From Branchipolynoe longqiensis (Eukaryota > Annelida > Polychaeta > Phyllodocida > Polynoidae): a stretch of DNA of 64,000 bases. Shown here in pieces: positions 19,390-31,540 of the stretch. A program made the translations under genes and the position numbers. The notes below the pieces were generated by a model that had not been told where the DNA came from, did no database searches, and worked only from the letters and a program-made list of their open reading frames with translations. Where the stretch lies: positions 65,860,977 to 65,924,976 of the forward strand of contig CM059192.1 in the NCBI GenBank assembly GCA_030323885.1, in the 5' to 3' direction. How positions within the stretch are numbered: the first letter of the stretch is position 1; each line of letters starts with the position of its first letter.

Positions 19390-20740
19390 ACCCTGTCTGT
19401 TAGTTAGGAAGTTAAAGTTGCATAGTCGGTTGCTTTAAACAAATATTTCTTTGGGATCATATGTGTTTTTTTACAGTTAAATATATTATCTTGAAAATCA
19501 CAGCCATCTCTATTTATATATTTAAGTTGTGAATGACTTTGATAATTATGGACCATCTTTGGAGATAGTTTGTGTCTAAGCATGTACAATAATTATGTGT
19601 TTTTTTTGTGTGACAAGTTTTTTATTCTGCCCATAACGTATAAGCTCCTGTGAGGGTGCTTGTTTTCAACGCTGGACAGCTGTGATACTGGATTGGTCTG
19701 GTCCCGCACTCAAGAGTCTTTACCTGATCTTTCTCGGGCCAACCTTTGCGGTTTTGGGTGTTAGTAGTTTCTATATTAGTTTTTTTTATAATTTTCAAGT
19801 TTTTTCCTAACCTGTATATGATAACTTAGCCTACTATGTACATCTACGCAGATGACATACAGGCCTGTGGGAGAGGATCCCATCCCATTGTGGTTTGTTA
19901 CAGCATCCTTTCACCCATGCCCTGTCCTTAGATAGTACACCAGTGTGCCAGAACACCCCTGGATCCTTCAGGACTGCGACTAGGTGGGATGGCTGTGTTG
20001 TATGGTTAGCCATTTTGTATTTCAGGGTGATTTGGATGCATGACCGTGGCCTGCCTTGTTCTGCTTTGGTTTGTGCCAGTACACATGTGCATACCAGTGG
20101 AAAGTTGACACAATACACCATTCCTATTTTAACTAGGTCATCTTCCTGCCTGGTGAAAAGGGTGATTTTTAATGTTCTTAAGGGCTAAATCCCGTAAGAA
20201 AATGGTGAATGAGGGCAGTAGGATCTCAGATTGAAATAATGATCAAATAAAGGTACACGTGTAGCTTTACGAAATACTATGCTTTTATCAGATTGTGCAA
20301 CTTTAACGATGCTTTGATTTACACATGATTTCAGATAAGAAAGAAAGAAAAAAAAACCCAAAAGGCAATCAACTTCATTCTCAATTCCCGTCTTACGCAC
20401 CCCCTCCAAGGCCATAAAAGGAGCACAGAGAGAGAAGAAAACACCCGAAGAAAAACACCCACCCACCCACTCTCCTTCGCTTGTCTTCACAGTGTGCAGC
20501 ACTATAAAGTACATCCCTACTGCGCCACATTAAGAACTATATCACTATCTAAGGGTTTGTTCACAATTATGTTCACAAACATACAAACATACATTGTGGG
20601 GAAGGGGTTAAGACCCACTGTACACTTTCTAAAAACATTGTAAAAATGTTGGTCAAATTATTGTAAAATATCAACATTTTTATTGTACACTTTGTAGGGT
20701 CATGAAACACGTGTGTTTTGTACACTTTTAACAGTGTTGA
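19390..20740. other. No gene recognised
   Basis: Scattered short reading frames run through 19830-20510 on both strands without splice-supported exons or known domains. A C/T-rich patch lies at 20395-20480. Confidence 0.45.
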
Positions 20741-20741
20741 T

Positions 20742-21075
20742 AATTGTTGTTTGCTGTTGTTGTTTTATGTCCTAGCAACATCTAGGGTCATGTCAGGACT
20801 GGTACCGACTCGTGACAGTGTGCACTGATGGCAACTTTATAATGCTGCCCCACTGGGAGACCAGGCCACTGATGCCATGCCCCAATATCCCACTCAGTCA
20901 CATTATCCTGACACTGTACTAACCAGTCCTTGTCATATCCTATTAATGAGGAGTGCCAGGCTAGTTAATGAGAAGTATCAATTTTTCATTGGTTTCACTC
21001 GGCTGGGATTCAAACTTCCGACCTCCACAAGGGAAGCCAGCGCTCTACCAATTGGGCCACTGTCTCCGGTGTTGA
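20742..21075 (-). mobile_element. SINE family A, full length
   Basis: Tail 'gtcctagcaacatctagggt', body, and reverse head ending 'cagcgctctaccaattgggc', i.e. a complemented box A. Confidence 0.92.
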
Positions 21076-21328
21076 TAATTGTGAATGACCCCTAAGGTAT
21101 ATGCATGTTTGCAAATTTCTCCTGCGGATATGAAAATATCAGAATTTAACCCCCAAAACTAGCCGTCAAAAAGTATTTAAACTAGGCAGGCCTTCATTTG
21201 GTCGACTTCCACAGCGCCATCATCAATCAACAAGAATGAGCGTTCATATTTTCGTTCGTTACTCGCTGCATTCCCATTCCTTAGTTTATCCAACATTAAA
21301 CTGACGCGTAAATAACTACCGACATGTA

Positions 21329-21830
21329 GGACTAGAAGACCAGTGCCTTAGTTCGCACGGACACATGTGTTATTGTGAAGAATAAAATGATGTATGCCCC
21401 CAACTGGTGGCCAAATCGGTAAAGCGCGGGCCTCGCGTGCGGAAGATCGGGAGTTCGGTTCCCGGTCGAGTCAAAGCAATGACATAACAAAATTATTCTT
21501 GTACAAAGTTATAGCTTCCTAGCCTGCCGTTCGGCATTAATAGGATGGGGCAAGGACTGGTTAACTCAGTGTCAGGATAATGTGACTGAGTGGGATATTG
21601 GGTCATGGTGCTGGTGGCCTGATTTCCAAGTGGGGCAGCACTATGAAATCGCCATGAGCGCACACTGTCACAAGTCGGTACCCATCCTGATATGACCTTA
21701 GATGTTGCCCCAATGTAAAACTCCAACAAGGAAGCAAGCAAGCAACCATCTCGGACTAGAACACCAATGCCTTAGTTCGCACGGACAAATGTCTTATTGT
21801 GAACAAGAAAATAATGTATATCCCCCAACT
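21329..21830 (+). mobile_element. SINE family A bounded by 77-78 bp direct repeats
   Basis: The SINE (about 21401-21750) has a full head 'ggtggccaaatcggtaaagc', body and tail. It is flanked by 21329-21405 and 21753-21830, which both read 'ggactagaa.accartgcct' ... 'tagttcgcacggacamatgt' ... 'cccccaact' with scattered differences. Confidence 0.9.
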
Positions 21831-21839
21831 AAAAAAAAG

Positions 21840-23085
21840 AAAAATCCCCCAAAAAGAATCAATCACCAAAGTGTAATCATGCCCACTGCGCTTTGCAAAC
21901 AGGAGTTCATTAGACTTACTTACTTATCGGATCTCTACTTATCAGATAAGATACTTCACTGATGACCATCACTGCACAACATTACAAGTTGGGACCTACA
22001 GGGAACCAGCGCTTCTAAATGATGTGGATATTGAGCGCATTGCTTTTGCTTTGCTTGTATTTATTGTTTTCTCAAGTTCTATTATCCTTATCGCTATCGC
22101 GTATTGATGCTGTGCTCAATCTCGGAGGCAATCTGGAGTCCTTGAACCTTCCCAGCAGTGAAGCTGAAGCTCTCCAAGAATTTCGCCCCATCTACGCATT
22201 CACCAAGTAGACACTTACTCCAATTAGCGTCTCTGTTTTAATCTAGATAAAAGACCCCCCTACCCAGAGTAGGGGTGACCCCCACCCCCTACCCTGCCTA
22301 TGTACATCCCAGCACAAACTGCTCCAGTAGGAATTAACTCTGTTGGCATAAAGTTGAGAAATTGATAGAGAATGCAAAAAAATCACAACAAACAACAAAG
22401 CAAGATGGCAGTCACAGAAAACAGCTCTGGATTTGACTTATTAAAAGTCTATCAATCTGCATGATTTGATCAATTATTCACCCCAGAAGTAGCGGGGCAT
22501 TATAAATAAGCACTTGGACTATATTATATGTGGCACTTGCCATTGGCATTTTCTTTTTAGTAAATGTATTTTATTCAGTGAATAGTGCCTTTTGTCAGTG
22601 CCAGAGCACTGGTCTTCCACCCGTTCAGTACAGTTTGTTGGTACATATAATGAAAAAATCAGTTTGAATAATAACCACATTAAAATCCTGTTCGAGAATA
22701 GAGGCATAATATAAATGAATTATTCGTTGTATTAGTAACTGCATACAATTCCAGTTCAACAACAGTATTATGCACTCGGTAAATATGCATCACATGGTAT
22801 TGCATGATTCTAGAATTGTCTTTAAACATTTCTTTCTTGCTTTGTCTTTCTCTCTTCTTTTTTCGAGTTATAACACATCTCCAATACACATATATATATT
22901 ATATTGTAAATATTCAAATCAGTGGTATTGATGGTTATGCCCATAACCCAGCCTTTTGACACTGTTGCTATGGGGTTGTTTAACCCCCATCCCTGTATGC
23001 TGGATACAGTGCTGCATGAATGACTATGCAAACCCATGACTTACCACTTCCTTTCTTCTCACAGACCCACATTCTCTCAGTTATT
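21840..23085. other. No gene recognised
   Basis: A 63-codon frame at 22019-22210 starts with a hydrophobic stretch, but I recognise no family. The text just after it ('tctgttttaatctagata') resembles the repeat pair at 34.2 and 45.7 kb, suggesting retroelement 3' sequence. Confidence 0.4.
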
Positions 23086-23089
23086 ACAT

Positions 23090-23404
23090 ACCGTATATGT
23101 CCCAATAGACAGGCACTGCGTGAGTGCAGACACATGGATGCGTGTCTATTCAAAGTTAAAGAATTTCATGGATTTGTTTTTGTCGTGCCTTTAAAATAAA
23201 GTGGGATTGTCTTATTTTATGTGCATTCAGTCTGAATATGATTGTAAATTTTGATTTGTTTTTGTCATGCCTCTGAAATAAAGTGGGATTGTCTTATTTT
23301 ACGTGAATTCAGTCTCAATATGATCGTAAATTTGTGTGTGGTTTCAATCTTGCAATGAGGGTGTGCTTCTAGTGGGTAGCATGCTTCTATTGGGACATAT
23401 AAGG
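23090..23404. mobile_element. MITE family C, copy 1
   Basis: Inverted ends 'ccgtatatgtcccaatag' and 'ctattgggacatataagg'. The interior has a tandem duplication of about 95 bp ('cctctgaaataaagtgggat', 'tgtcttattttacgtg'). The second copy is inverted at 50521-50834. Confidence 0.88.
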
Positions 23405-23439
23405 TAATGCCCCCTTGCCCCCTATCGCTCTTTATCTTG

Positions 23440-24865
23440 GTTATGCCTTAATAGCCGTTTCTCCCTCTCTCGCATTCTCTAATTATGACCCTCTAATGCC
23501 CAATTCTCTCTCCCCCCTCACACCCTCATTCTCTAATTATGATTTCTTCTCCCGCCTCCTCATAAGTATGACCTTCTAATGCCCCCTACTCCTCCCCGTT
23601 CTCTCAATTATGACCTTGTATTGCCCCACCCCTCCTCCTCCCCACTTCTCTCAATTATGACCTACAATGGCCCCCACCTCTCCTCCCTCTTTCTCTCAAT
23701 TATGACCTTCTATTGCCCCACCTCTCCTCCTCCCCCTTTCTCTCAATTACGACCTTCTATTGCCCCATCTCTCCTCCTCCCTCCTTTTCTCAATTATGAC
23801 CTTCTATTTACCCCACCCCTCTTCCTCCCCCCTTCTCTCAATTATGATCTACTATGGCCCCCACCTCTCCTCGTCCCCTTTCTCTCAATCATGGCCTTCT
23901 ATTGCCCCACCTCTCCTCCTCCCTCCTTCTCTCAATTATGACCTTCTATTGTCCCACCCCTCCTCCTTCCTTCTCTCAGTTATGACCTTCTATTGCCCCA
24001 TCTCTCCTCCTCCCTCCTTTTCTCAATTATGACCTTGTATTGTCCCCCACCTCTCCTTCTCCATTCTTCTCTCAATTATGACCTTCTATTGCCCCACCTC
24101 TCCTCCTCCCTCCTTCTCTCAATTATGACCTTCTATTGCCCCACCTCTCCTCCTCCCTCCTTCTCTCAAATATGACCTTCTACTCCCCCTCGTTCTCCCT
24201 CCTTCTATCAAATATGACCTTTTACTGCCCCCTCCTCCTCCCTCCTTCTATCAAATATGACCTTCTACTGCCCCCTCCTCCTCTTTCCTTCTATCAAATA
24301 TGACCTTCCACTGCCCCCTCCTCCTCCCTCCTTCTATCAAATATGACCTTCTACTGCCCCCTCCTCCTCTTTCCTTCTATCAAATATGACCTTCCACTGC
24401 CCCCCTCCTCCTCCCTCCTTCTATCAAATATGACCTTCTACTGCCCCACCTCTCCTCCTCCTCCTTCTCTCAATTATGACCTTCTATTGCCCCACCTCTC
24501 CTCCTCCCTCCTTCTCTCAAATATGACCTTCTACTGCCCCCTCGTTCCTCCCTCCTTCTATCAAATATGACCTTCTACTGCCCCCTCGTCCTCCCTCTTC
24601 TATCAAATATGACCTTATAGTGCCCCCCCTCCTCCCTCCTTCTATCAAATATGACCTTCTACTGCCCCCCCCCTCCTCCTCCCTCCTTCTATCAACTATG
24701 ACCTTCTACTGCCCCCTCCCTTCTTCTCTCAAATATGACCCTCTACTGCTCCCCTCCCTCCTTCTCTCAAATATGACCTTCTACTGCCCCCTTCTCCCTC
24801 CTTCTGTCAACTATGACCGTCTAATTCTCCACTTCTCCTTCTCTCCCCCCATCTTATTATGACTA
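23440..24865. repeat. About 46-bp pyrimidine-rich minisatellite, 1.4 kb
   Basis: Units contain 'tctcaattatgaccttctat' followed by 'tgccccacctctcctcctcc'. In the right half 'tctatcaaatatgacc' replaces the first part. It is almost purely C/T on the + strand outside the 'aattatga' core. Confidence 0.93.
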
Positions 24866-24924
24866 TCCAATGTTCGCTCCTCCCGCTGCCGCTCCCCAGA
24901 CTAGATTATTCCCTTAGTTACGCC

Positions 24925-25235
24925 CTATTTATGACCCATCCCCCCCCCCCCACGCTTCCCATACACACACACACAATTTTCCTCCGGTTCCGTTATTAAA
25001 CGATAACGTAGAGACAAATTAAGATAGCGGTCAATGCCATTAACGAGAAAACCCAATTCCTTTGATCTGAAACCGCACAGGAAATGGGTCGGCACAATTA
25101 AGCGCATGCGCATCAGGGCCAATTATCCACTTCCGGCCACGTGTTTGCATCGAACGCTTTCACCCGACCTGACTAACCTCCCCCCACCACCCCCGCCACG
25201 TCCGCCCTACACCCACCACATTACAAACCCACATC
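24925..25235. other. Spacer with C runs
   Basis: C run at 24941-24952, CA patch at 24964, otherwise unremarkable. Confidence 0.5.
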
Positions 25236-25560
25236 ACCGGGCGCGGTGGCCTAATCGGTAGAGCGCGGGCCTCGCGCCCGGAAGGCCGGGAGTTCGATTC
25301 CCGGTCGAGTCAAACCAATGACTTTATAATCGATACTTGTCGCTTCCTAGCCGCGGCATTAGTAGGATTGAAGAAGGACTGTTTGGCTCAGTGTCAGGAT
25401 AATGTGACTGAGTGGGATATCATGTCATGGGGCCAGAGGCCTGATTTCTCAGTGGGTCAGCACTATAAAGTCCCCAAGAGTGCGCACTGTCACAAGTCGG
25501 TACCAGTCCTGATATGACCTTATATGTTGCCAGGACGTAAGACCCCAAGAAAGAAAGAAA
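25236..25560 (+). mobile_element. SINE family A, full length, well preserved head
   Basis: Head 'gggcgcggtggcctaatcgg' with box B 'gagttcgattccc', body, tail ending '(aagaa)n'. It has one of the best-conserved tRNA-like heads in the window. Confidence 0.93.
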
Positions 25561-25608
25561 CAAAATCAACCCACATCAAACCCACATTAACCTCCTCGAG
25601 GGGTGATT

Positions 25609-25800
25609 AAAGTGAAATCCCATTATACCGCGCCCTGATTTAACGCGGATTCCGATATAACCCAATGATTCATTGGACCCAGAATTCTTTAATTCAAAGG
25701 TGATTCATTGAAGTGAACCCCGATTTAGCGCGACACCACTGGTTTCGCGATGACATTTCATGGACCCCAACGATCGAGTTTTAATGGGGTTTCACTGTAT
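25609..25800. mobile_element. MITE, pogo/mariner-like ends
   Basis: Left 'aaagtgaaatcccattatac' and right 'ttttaatggggtttcactgt' are inverted. The interior has 'gatttaacgcgg' and 'cgatttagcgcg'. TIRs of the CAGTGAAACC type are known from pogo/Tigger elements. Confidence 0.75.
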
Positions 25801-25904
25801 TTAACCAGCTGTAGATAACGCAGATTCATTGTCAAGGTGCAATCCTAGTAAAACTTACCTCACTATTAATGCCTGTCATGGTTGATTGGCAGAGGACTCG
25901 CTTC

Positions 25905-26260
25905 CTTTAACACAATATTTATTTAATGAGTTTACATTTCTTTAAAAGGGATTTTACATCCTGGCAACAGCAGGGCTAATGGGCAACTACTTAAAAAATA
26001 ATTGTTTAATGAGTTTTATATTACATTTATAAAAGGGATTTTACATCTTGACAACAGAAGGAGGAATTAAAATATTTCCTTTTACATTACATTTCGTTCC
26101 TACTTTTGACATTTTCCTTTTTAATGAGTTTTACAATACATTCTGAAAGGGCACTTTGCATTATGACAACAGCAGGAGGAATTGGGTGCCTCTTTTCAAT
26201 TGTTCTTTTTTAATGAGTTGTATTCTACATTAAAAAAAAAGGATTTTACATCCTATCAAC
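25905..26260. repeat. About 90-bp unit, four tandem copies
   Basis: Each copy contains 'ttaatgagtttta', 'ttaaaagggattttaca' and 'gacaacagcaggaggaatt'. The unit ends in a scrap of SINE A tail ('ttttacatcctggcaacagc'), so the array appears to have grown from the edge of a SINE. Confidence 0.8.
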
Positions 26261-26442
26261 AGCAAGAGGCACGGGCACCTACTTGTGACAGAGGACACTT
26301 ATGGCCACTTGATAGTGCTTCCTCAGTGGGATACCCCAGGACTGGCATCCAGACACAATCAGTGACATTTACCTTGACACAGTACGGGCCAGTTTATCCT
26401 ATTTTCAAATAATGGCGAGTGGCAGGCGAGGTAGCGACACTT
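26245..26442 (-). mobile_element. SINE family A, diverged copy
   Basis: 'ttttacatcctatcaacagc', 'cacctacttgtgacagagg', and body to 'gcgacacttatta'. Confidence 0.7.
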
Positions 26443-26735
26443 ATTAGTTGTGTGTGCGTGTGTGTGGGTGTGTGTGGGTGTGTGTGGGTGTGTGTGGGTG
26501 TGAGCGGGTATGTGCGGGTGTTGGTGTGGGAATAGGTATGTGTATGGGTGAGTGTGTGTATGGATGTGCACGTGTGTAGTGTGTGTAGGTGTGTGTGGGT
26601 TTAGGTGTAGGGGTAGGTGTGGGTGTATTTAGGTGTTGGATGTGTCGTGGCGAAGGTGTGGGTGCATGTGTGTGTAGATGTGTGTGTGGATGTAGGTCTG
26701 GGTGTGGGTGTGTGTAGGTGTGTCTGTGTGTGTGA
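26443..26735. repeat. GTGTGGGT-type microsatellite
   Basis: Degenerate (gt)n and (gggtgtgt)n across 290 bp. Confidence 0.9.
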
Positions 26736-26821
26736 GAACCAGCATTGATGGAAAGTAACCTCGAAGGTTACCTACCGGCTGGCGAATCTCTCAGTATTCA
26801 CCATCCTCATCTGTCACACCA

Positions 26822-27560
26822 CAACACCTGCCCCACCTCCCCACCTCCCCACCTCCCCACCTCCCCTCCTCCCCCACCTCCCCACCTCCCCACCTCCCCA
26901 CTTCCCCCACCTCCTCCACCTCCCCCAACTCCGCACCTCCCCCACCTCTCCCACCTCATCCACCTCTCCCACCTCCCGCACCTCCCGCACCTCCCGCACC
27001 TCCCCCACCTCTCCCACCTCCCGCACCTCTCCCCACCTCCCGCACCTCCCCCACCTCTCCCACCTCCCGCACCTCTCCCCACCTCCCGCACCTCCCCCAC
27101 CTCTCCCACCTCCCGCACCTCCCGCACCTCCCGCACCTCCCGCACCTCCCGCACCTCCCCCACCTCTCCCACCTCTCCCCACCTCCCGCACCTCCCCCAC
27201 CTCTCCCACCTCCCGCACCTCCCGCACCTCCCGCACCTCCCCCACCTCTCCCACCTCCCCGACCTCCCCACCTCCGCCACCTCCGCCATCTCTCCACCTC
27301 CCCACCTCCCCGCCTCTCCAACCCTCCCCCACGTCCCCCACGTCCCCCACGCCCCCACCTTTCCCTCCTCCCCGAGGTCCCCCACCTCCCCCCACCTCCC
27401 AGACCTCCCCACCTTCGCCACCTTCCCCCCACACGTTCCCCACCTCCCCTACCTCTCCCACCTCTCCCACCTCTCCCACCCCTCCCACCCCTCCCACCTC
27501 TCCCACCTCTTCCACCTTCCCCACCTATCCACACCTCTCCCACCTCCCCCACCTCTCCCA
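26822..27560. repeat. 9-bp (CCCACCTCC) minisatellite
   Basis: About 740 bp of 'cccacctcc' with 'ccgcacctc' and 'ccacctctc' variants. All long frames over it (both strands) are Pro/His/Ser or Gly/Glu/Val repeats from periodicity. Confidence 0.94.
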
Positions 27561-27924
27561 GTCACAGGCATCCCCAACCTCCTCGTCCCATCCCATGCTC
27601 ATCCCTCGTCGACTCACCTCAAAGCCCACAGTAATCTCCACTTCATCCTTCCGCCATTCACACTTCCCTAAGACCTCCTCCATTCCCAAGGGCACCAGGT
27701 CCACGGCCCCAGCCTCTCCCCACCCACCCTAAGCCCCACTACCATTCCCAACTCACCCCTTCTCCAGTCCCACTCACCCCAACCCCATCCCTTCTGAACC
27801 TCACCACCCCAACACACACACACAGCCTTCCGCCAACCTGCATCCGAACCCCCATCTTCCCCTCCACTAACCCCCACGACCATCCCCATCCCAGCCCTTC
27901 TGCCTGAATCACTCACACTCCACA

Positions 27925-29052
27925 CCTCACCGCCATCCTCACTGCCATCCTCACTGCCCTCCTCACTGCCATCCTCACTGGCATCCTCACTGCCATCCTC
28001 ACTGTCATCCTCACTGCCCTCCTCACTGCCCCCCACACTGCCATCCTCACTGCCATCCTCACTGCCCTCCTCACTGCCATCCTCACTGCCATTCTCACTG
28101 CCATCCTCACTGCCATCCTCACTGCCATCCTCACTGCCATCCTCACTGCTATCCTCACTGCCATCCTCACTGCCATCCTCAAGGCCCTTCTCACTGCCAT
28201 CCTCACTGCCATCCTCACTGCCCTCCTCACTGCCCTCCTCACTGGCATCCTCACTGCCATCCTCACTGTCATCCTCACTGCCCTCCTCACTGCCCTCCTC
28301 ACTGCCATCCTCACTGCCATCCTCACTGCCCTCCTCACTGCCATCCTCACTGCCATTCTCACTGCCATCCTCACTGCCATCCTCACTGCCATCCTCACTG
28401 CCATCCTCACTGCTATCCTCACTGCCATCCTCACTGCCATCCTCAAGGCCCTTCTCACTGCCATCCTCACTGCCATCCTCACTGCCATCCTCACTACCAT
28501 CCTCACTTCCATCCTCACTGCCATCCTCACTGCCATCCTCACTGCCATCCTCACTGCCGTCCTCACTGCCATCCTCACTGCCACCCTCACTGCCACCCTC
28601 ACTGCCACCCTCACCACCAACCTCACTGCCATCCTCAAGGCCCTTCTCACTGCCATCCTCACTGCAATCCTCACTGCCATCCTCACTGCCATCCTCACTG
28701 CCATCCTCACTGCCACCCTCACCGCCCTCCTCACCACCAACCTCACTGCCATCCTCACTGCCACCCTCACTGCCATCCTCACTGCCATCCTCACTGTCAT
28801 CCTCACTGTCATCCTCACTACCATCCTCACTGCCATCCTCACCGCCATCCTCACTGCCATCGTCACTGCCATCGTCACTGCCATCCTCACTGCCATCCTC
28901 ACCGCCCTCCTCACTGCCATCCTCACTGCCCTCCTCACTGCCACCGTCACTGCCATCGTCACTGCCATCGTCACTGCCATCGTCACTGCCATCCTCACTG
29001 CCATCCTCACTGCCATCCTCACTGCCATCCTCACTGCCATCCTCACTGCCAC
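27925..29052. repeat. 12-bp minisatellite with 264-bp higher-order repeat
   Basis: Tandem 'atcctcactgcc' units (over 90). Because 12 is divisible by 3, all frames stay open; the reverse strand reads Asp-Gly-Ser-Glu repeats within a 578-codon frame (27668-29404). A marker unit 'aaggcccttctcactgcc' at 28181 recurs at 28445 (264 bp on) with matching neighbours, and again at 28637. Confidence 0.94.
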
Positions 29053-29316
29053 CCCCCCTCCCCCCGCCCCAACCCACCCCACACCTCCACCCCACTCCGC
29101 CCCTCCCCACCCATGGCGCAGTTCCCTGGCCACCATCCACTCCTCGATCAGCAAATCGAGCATGCGCAACGCGATCGGCCGAGTAATTGGCCGGAAGTAA
29201 ATAGGCGGATCGCGAACTGCATGTCGGGACCAGCTTTGAGCCGACGTCTCGCCGTTTCTCAGCGTTCCTCGCCATTTCTCGCCATATCCGGCCGTGTCTC
29301 GTAATGTCTCGAGACT

Positions 29317-29655
29317 GGACGTGGCGGCCTAATAAGTAGAGCGCAGGCTTCCCGTGTGCAACGTCGGGGGTTTGAATCCCAGTCGAGTGAAACCAATGAC
29401 TCACAAAATTGATACTTGTCGCTACTTAGCCTGGCACTCAGCACTAATAGGATAGGGCAATGACTGGTTAGCTCAGTGTCAGGATAATGTGACTGAGCGG
29501 GATATCGGGTCATGGCGCTGGTGGCCTGATTTCCGGCTGGCAAGTCTCTCAGTATCCATTAAATGGTCATGAGTGCGCACTGTCACAAGTCGGTACCCAT
29601 CCTCATATGATCTTAGATGTTGCCAGGATCTAAAACTCCAACGACCAACCAACCC
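29317..29655 (+). mobile_element. SINE family A, full length
   Basis: Head 'gacgtggcggcctaataagt', box B 'ggggtttgaatccc', body and tail 'actccaacgaccaaccaacc'. Just upstream, 29250-29315 holds four 'tctcgcc/gtctcg' near-repeats. Confidence 0.92.
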
Positions 29656-30019
29656 ACCAACCTTCCGCATGTGAAGCCTGCGGTCTTAGCGATTCTGCCA
29701 CTACATCCGGTCGGCGACGCCCAACAAGCTTCGGGGGTAAATCGGGGTGAAATTGAGCCAAGTCTCGCCAACTCTCGCCAACTCTCGCCCGCCTCTCCGC
29801 CAGACCAGAGAGGTGCTGGTATGGGGGCGACGACGGGTAAGAATGACTGTATCTAGTGGTGGGTTGGGGCTTGCGGGGAGGGGGGATGATGGGGGACTGG
29901 GGGACCGGAACGAGTGGGGCTCACGTGATATGGACAAGGATTGAAGACTGATTTGAGAAGCCGGCGGTGGCGGCCCCTGGTGGCCTGACGGGGAACTTGT
30001 GTAAAGACTTTAAATCTTG

Positions 30020-30322
30020 GTGTTAGCAAGTTGGCTGCGTGCGTCCTATATATACATGTATATATATTATATATATAATATATATATGTATACATATGTG
30101 TATATATATCTACATATATTACATATACATGTGTATATATCGCCCGGCGTGGAAAGGCCTCGTGAATACAAATGTACGCTAATTGTGTCGACATAAAAAG
30201 CAGGAAGCTTGACATCTCGATGTGTGGATGTATATTCCTCCAGTTTGTGTGTTGCGAGGGGGGCCCTGTCCACCAATTACCCCAACAGCTGGGGGGGGGG
30301 GGGGCACCAATGCGCCAAGGAG

Positions 30323-30366
<44 letters not shown>

Positions 30367-30562
30367 TATATGTTCCCCTTGCATTTATACTCGAGTGATA
30401 ATGCGTTATACATCACATATATATATTAATATATGCTTATGTGTATATACACGTAGGCCTACATGCACATAAATATATCCGCATATATGTGTACATATGC
30501 CTATTCCAACCTATAGGATTTCAAATTGTATGCGAAACACATTTTGGGTTCCATGCCCAGGG

Positions 30563-30618
<56 letters not shown>

Positions 30619-30630
30619 TATATTATATAT
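30020..30630. repeat. AT microsatellites flanking a repeat-family X copy
   Basis: (AT)n tracts at 30050-30125, 30325-30362 and 30565-30625. Between them, 30225-30420 ('gcgccaaggaggaatata', 'atgttccccttgcatttata') matches 46490-46640. A G run is at 30289-30304. Confidence 0.75.
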
Positions 30631-31014
30631 ATAAAGTTCACTCGGGCAAATTAAATAAGATAAACACAGAGGCTCGGCTGAGTCTTGTTTATTAGATCTC
30701 TGGAAAAGGTAATGTTATACCCCTTTACCTACAAAATGAAAAGTCCAGTCGGAATGTAAGGAGCGCAGTTGCATATTAGTGTTCCGGGCACTCATAGGTG
30801 GTGCACCAGTCATGCCGATCTGCACCATTGACCACAGGGTAGTTGCGCAACTCCCACTAGCTTGGGTAGAAACATGTAATATGCAATTAGATTAATTAAT
30901 GAACCCAATATCAAGGTGGGCGCGCGAGTCCGAATATCTTAATAATAATAAATAATTGAACAAATTAGTTCCTAAGTTGGTTTATATAACTATAATAGAT
31001 TATACTTCATATAT

Positions 31015-31019
31015 ACACA

Positions 31020-31061
<42 letters not shown>

Positions 31062-31150
31062 TGGATAGTGATAAGCCCGTTATCGCATATAATAAGACAT
31101 GGAGTGGGTTGCACCCCCCACCCTTCCCGGGGATGCAACACTCTGCCTCC
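31015..31150. repeat. AT tract plus repeat-family X end
   Basis: (AT)n at 31023-31056 followed by 'ggatagtgataagcccgtta', which recurs inverted at 57810 and 62780 as 'ttatcactatcca'. Confidence 0.7.
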
Positions 31151-31381
31151 TGCGCTAACTATTTCAAAATACATGAATTCAAAAACCTATTTTTGAATTG
31201 TATGGCCAGGGTGCATGGGAACGAACCGATGAGAAATATTTCTGTTTGGTTTTGTATTGTTTGTATTCTTGCTCTCAATATTTATCGGACATAAAATATT
31301 GGTTCCATAATGTTGCCAGTGCAGTAAACATGCCACGTTTCCAGAAGAGATGGTAACTGTTAAATCCTATCGGTTGCTTAT

Positions 31382-31540
31382 ACAATAAAACCTCTCTAAA
31401 TCGACCGACCACGGGACCGACTTTAAGTGGTCCATTTAGGGACGTGGTCGGTTTACAGAGTTAGAATATCCTTACAATGATATTGTTGGGACCCAAATGA
31501 AGCGATCGATATAGGGGAGTGGTCGATATGTGGATATAAG
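31382..31540. mobile_element. pogo-like MITE, right end lost
   Basis: 'ataaaacctctctaaatcga' and 'gggacccaaatgaagcgatc' match 47656 and the inverse of 57943. It runs straight into the 10-bp array. Confidence 0.75.

Noticed and set aside
19834..20188. Opposed frames of about 95 codons as genes
   Set aside because: They overlap on both strands and neither shows a known domain; likely unclassified retroelement debris at most.
22019..22210. 63-codon + frame with hydrophobic N-terminus as a small secreted protein
   Set aside because: No recognisable family or splice context, and the downstream sequence resembles a dispersed repeat; possible but unsupported.
26745..29404. Frames of 200-578 codons rich in His/Pro/Ser or Asp/Gly/Ser/Glu
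   Set aside because: Products of 9-bp and 12-bp tandem units whose period is a multiple of three; open in multiple frames and no splice or family support.
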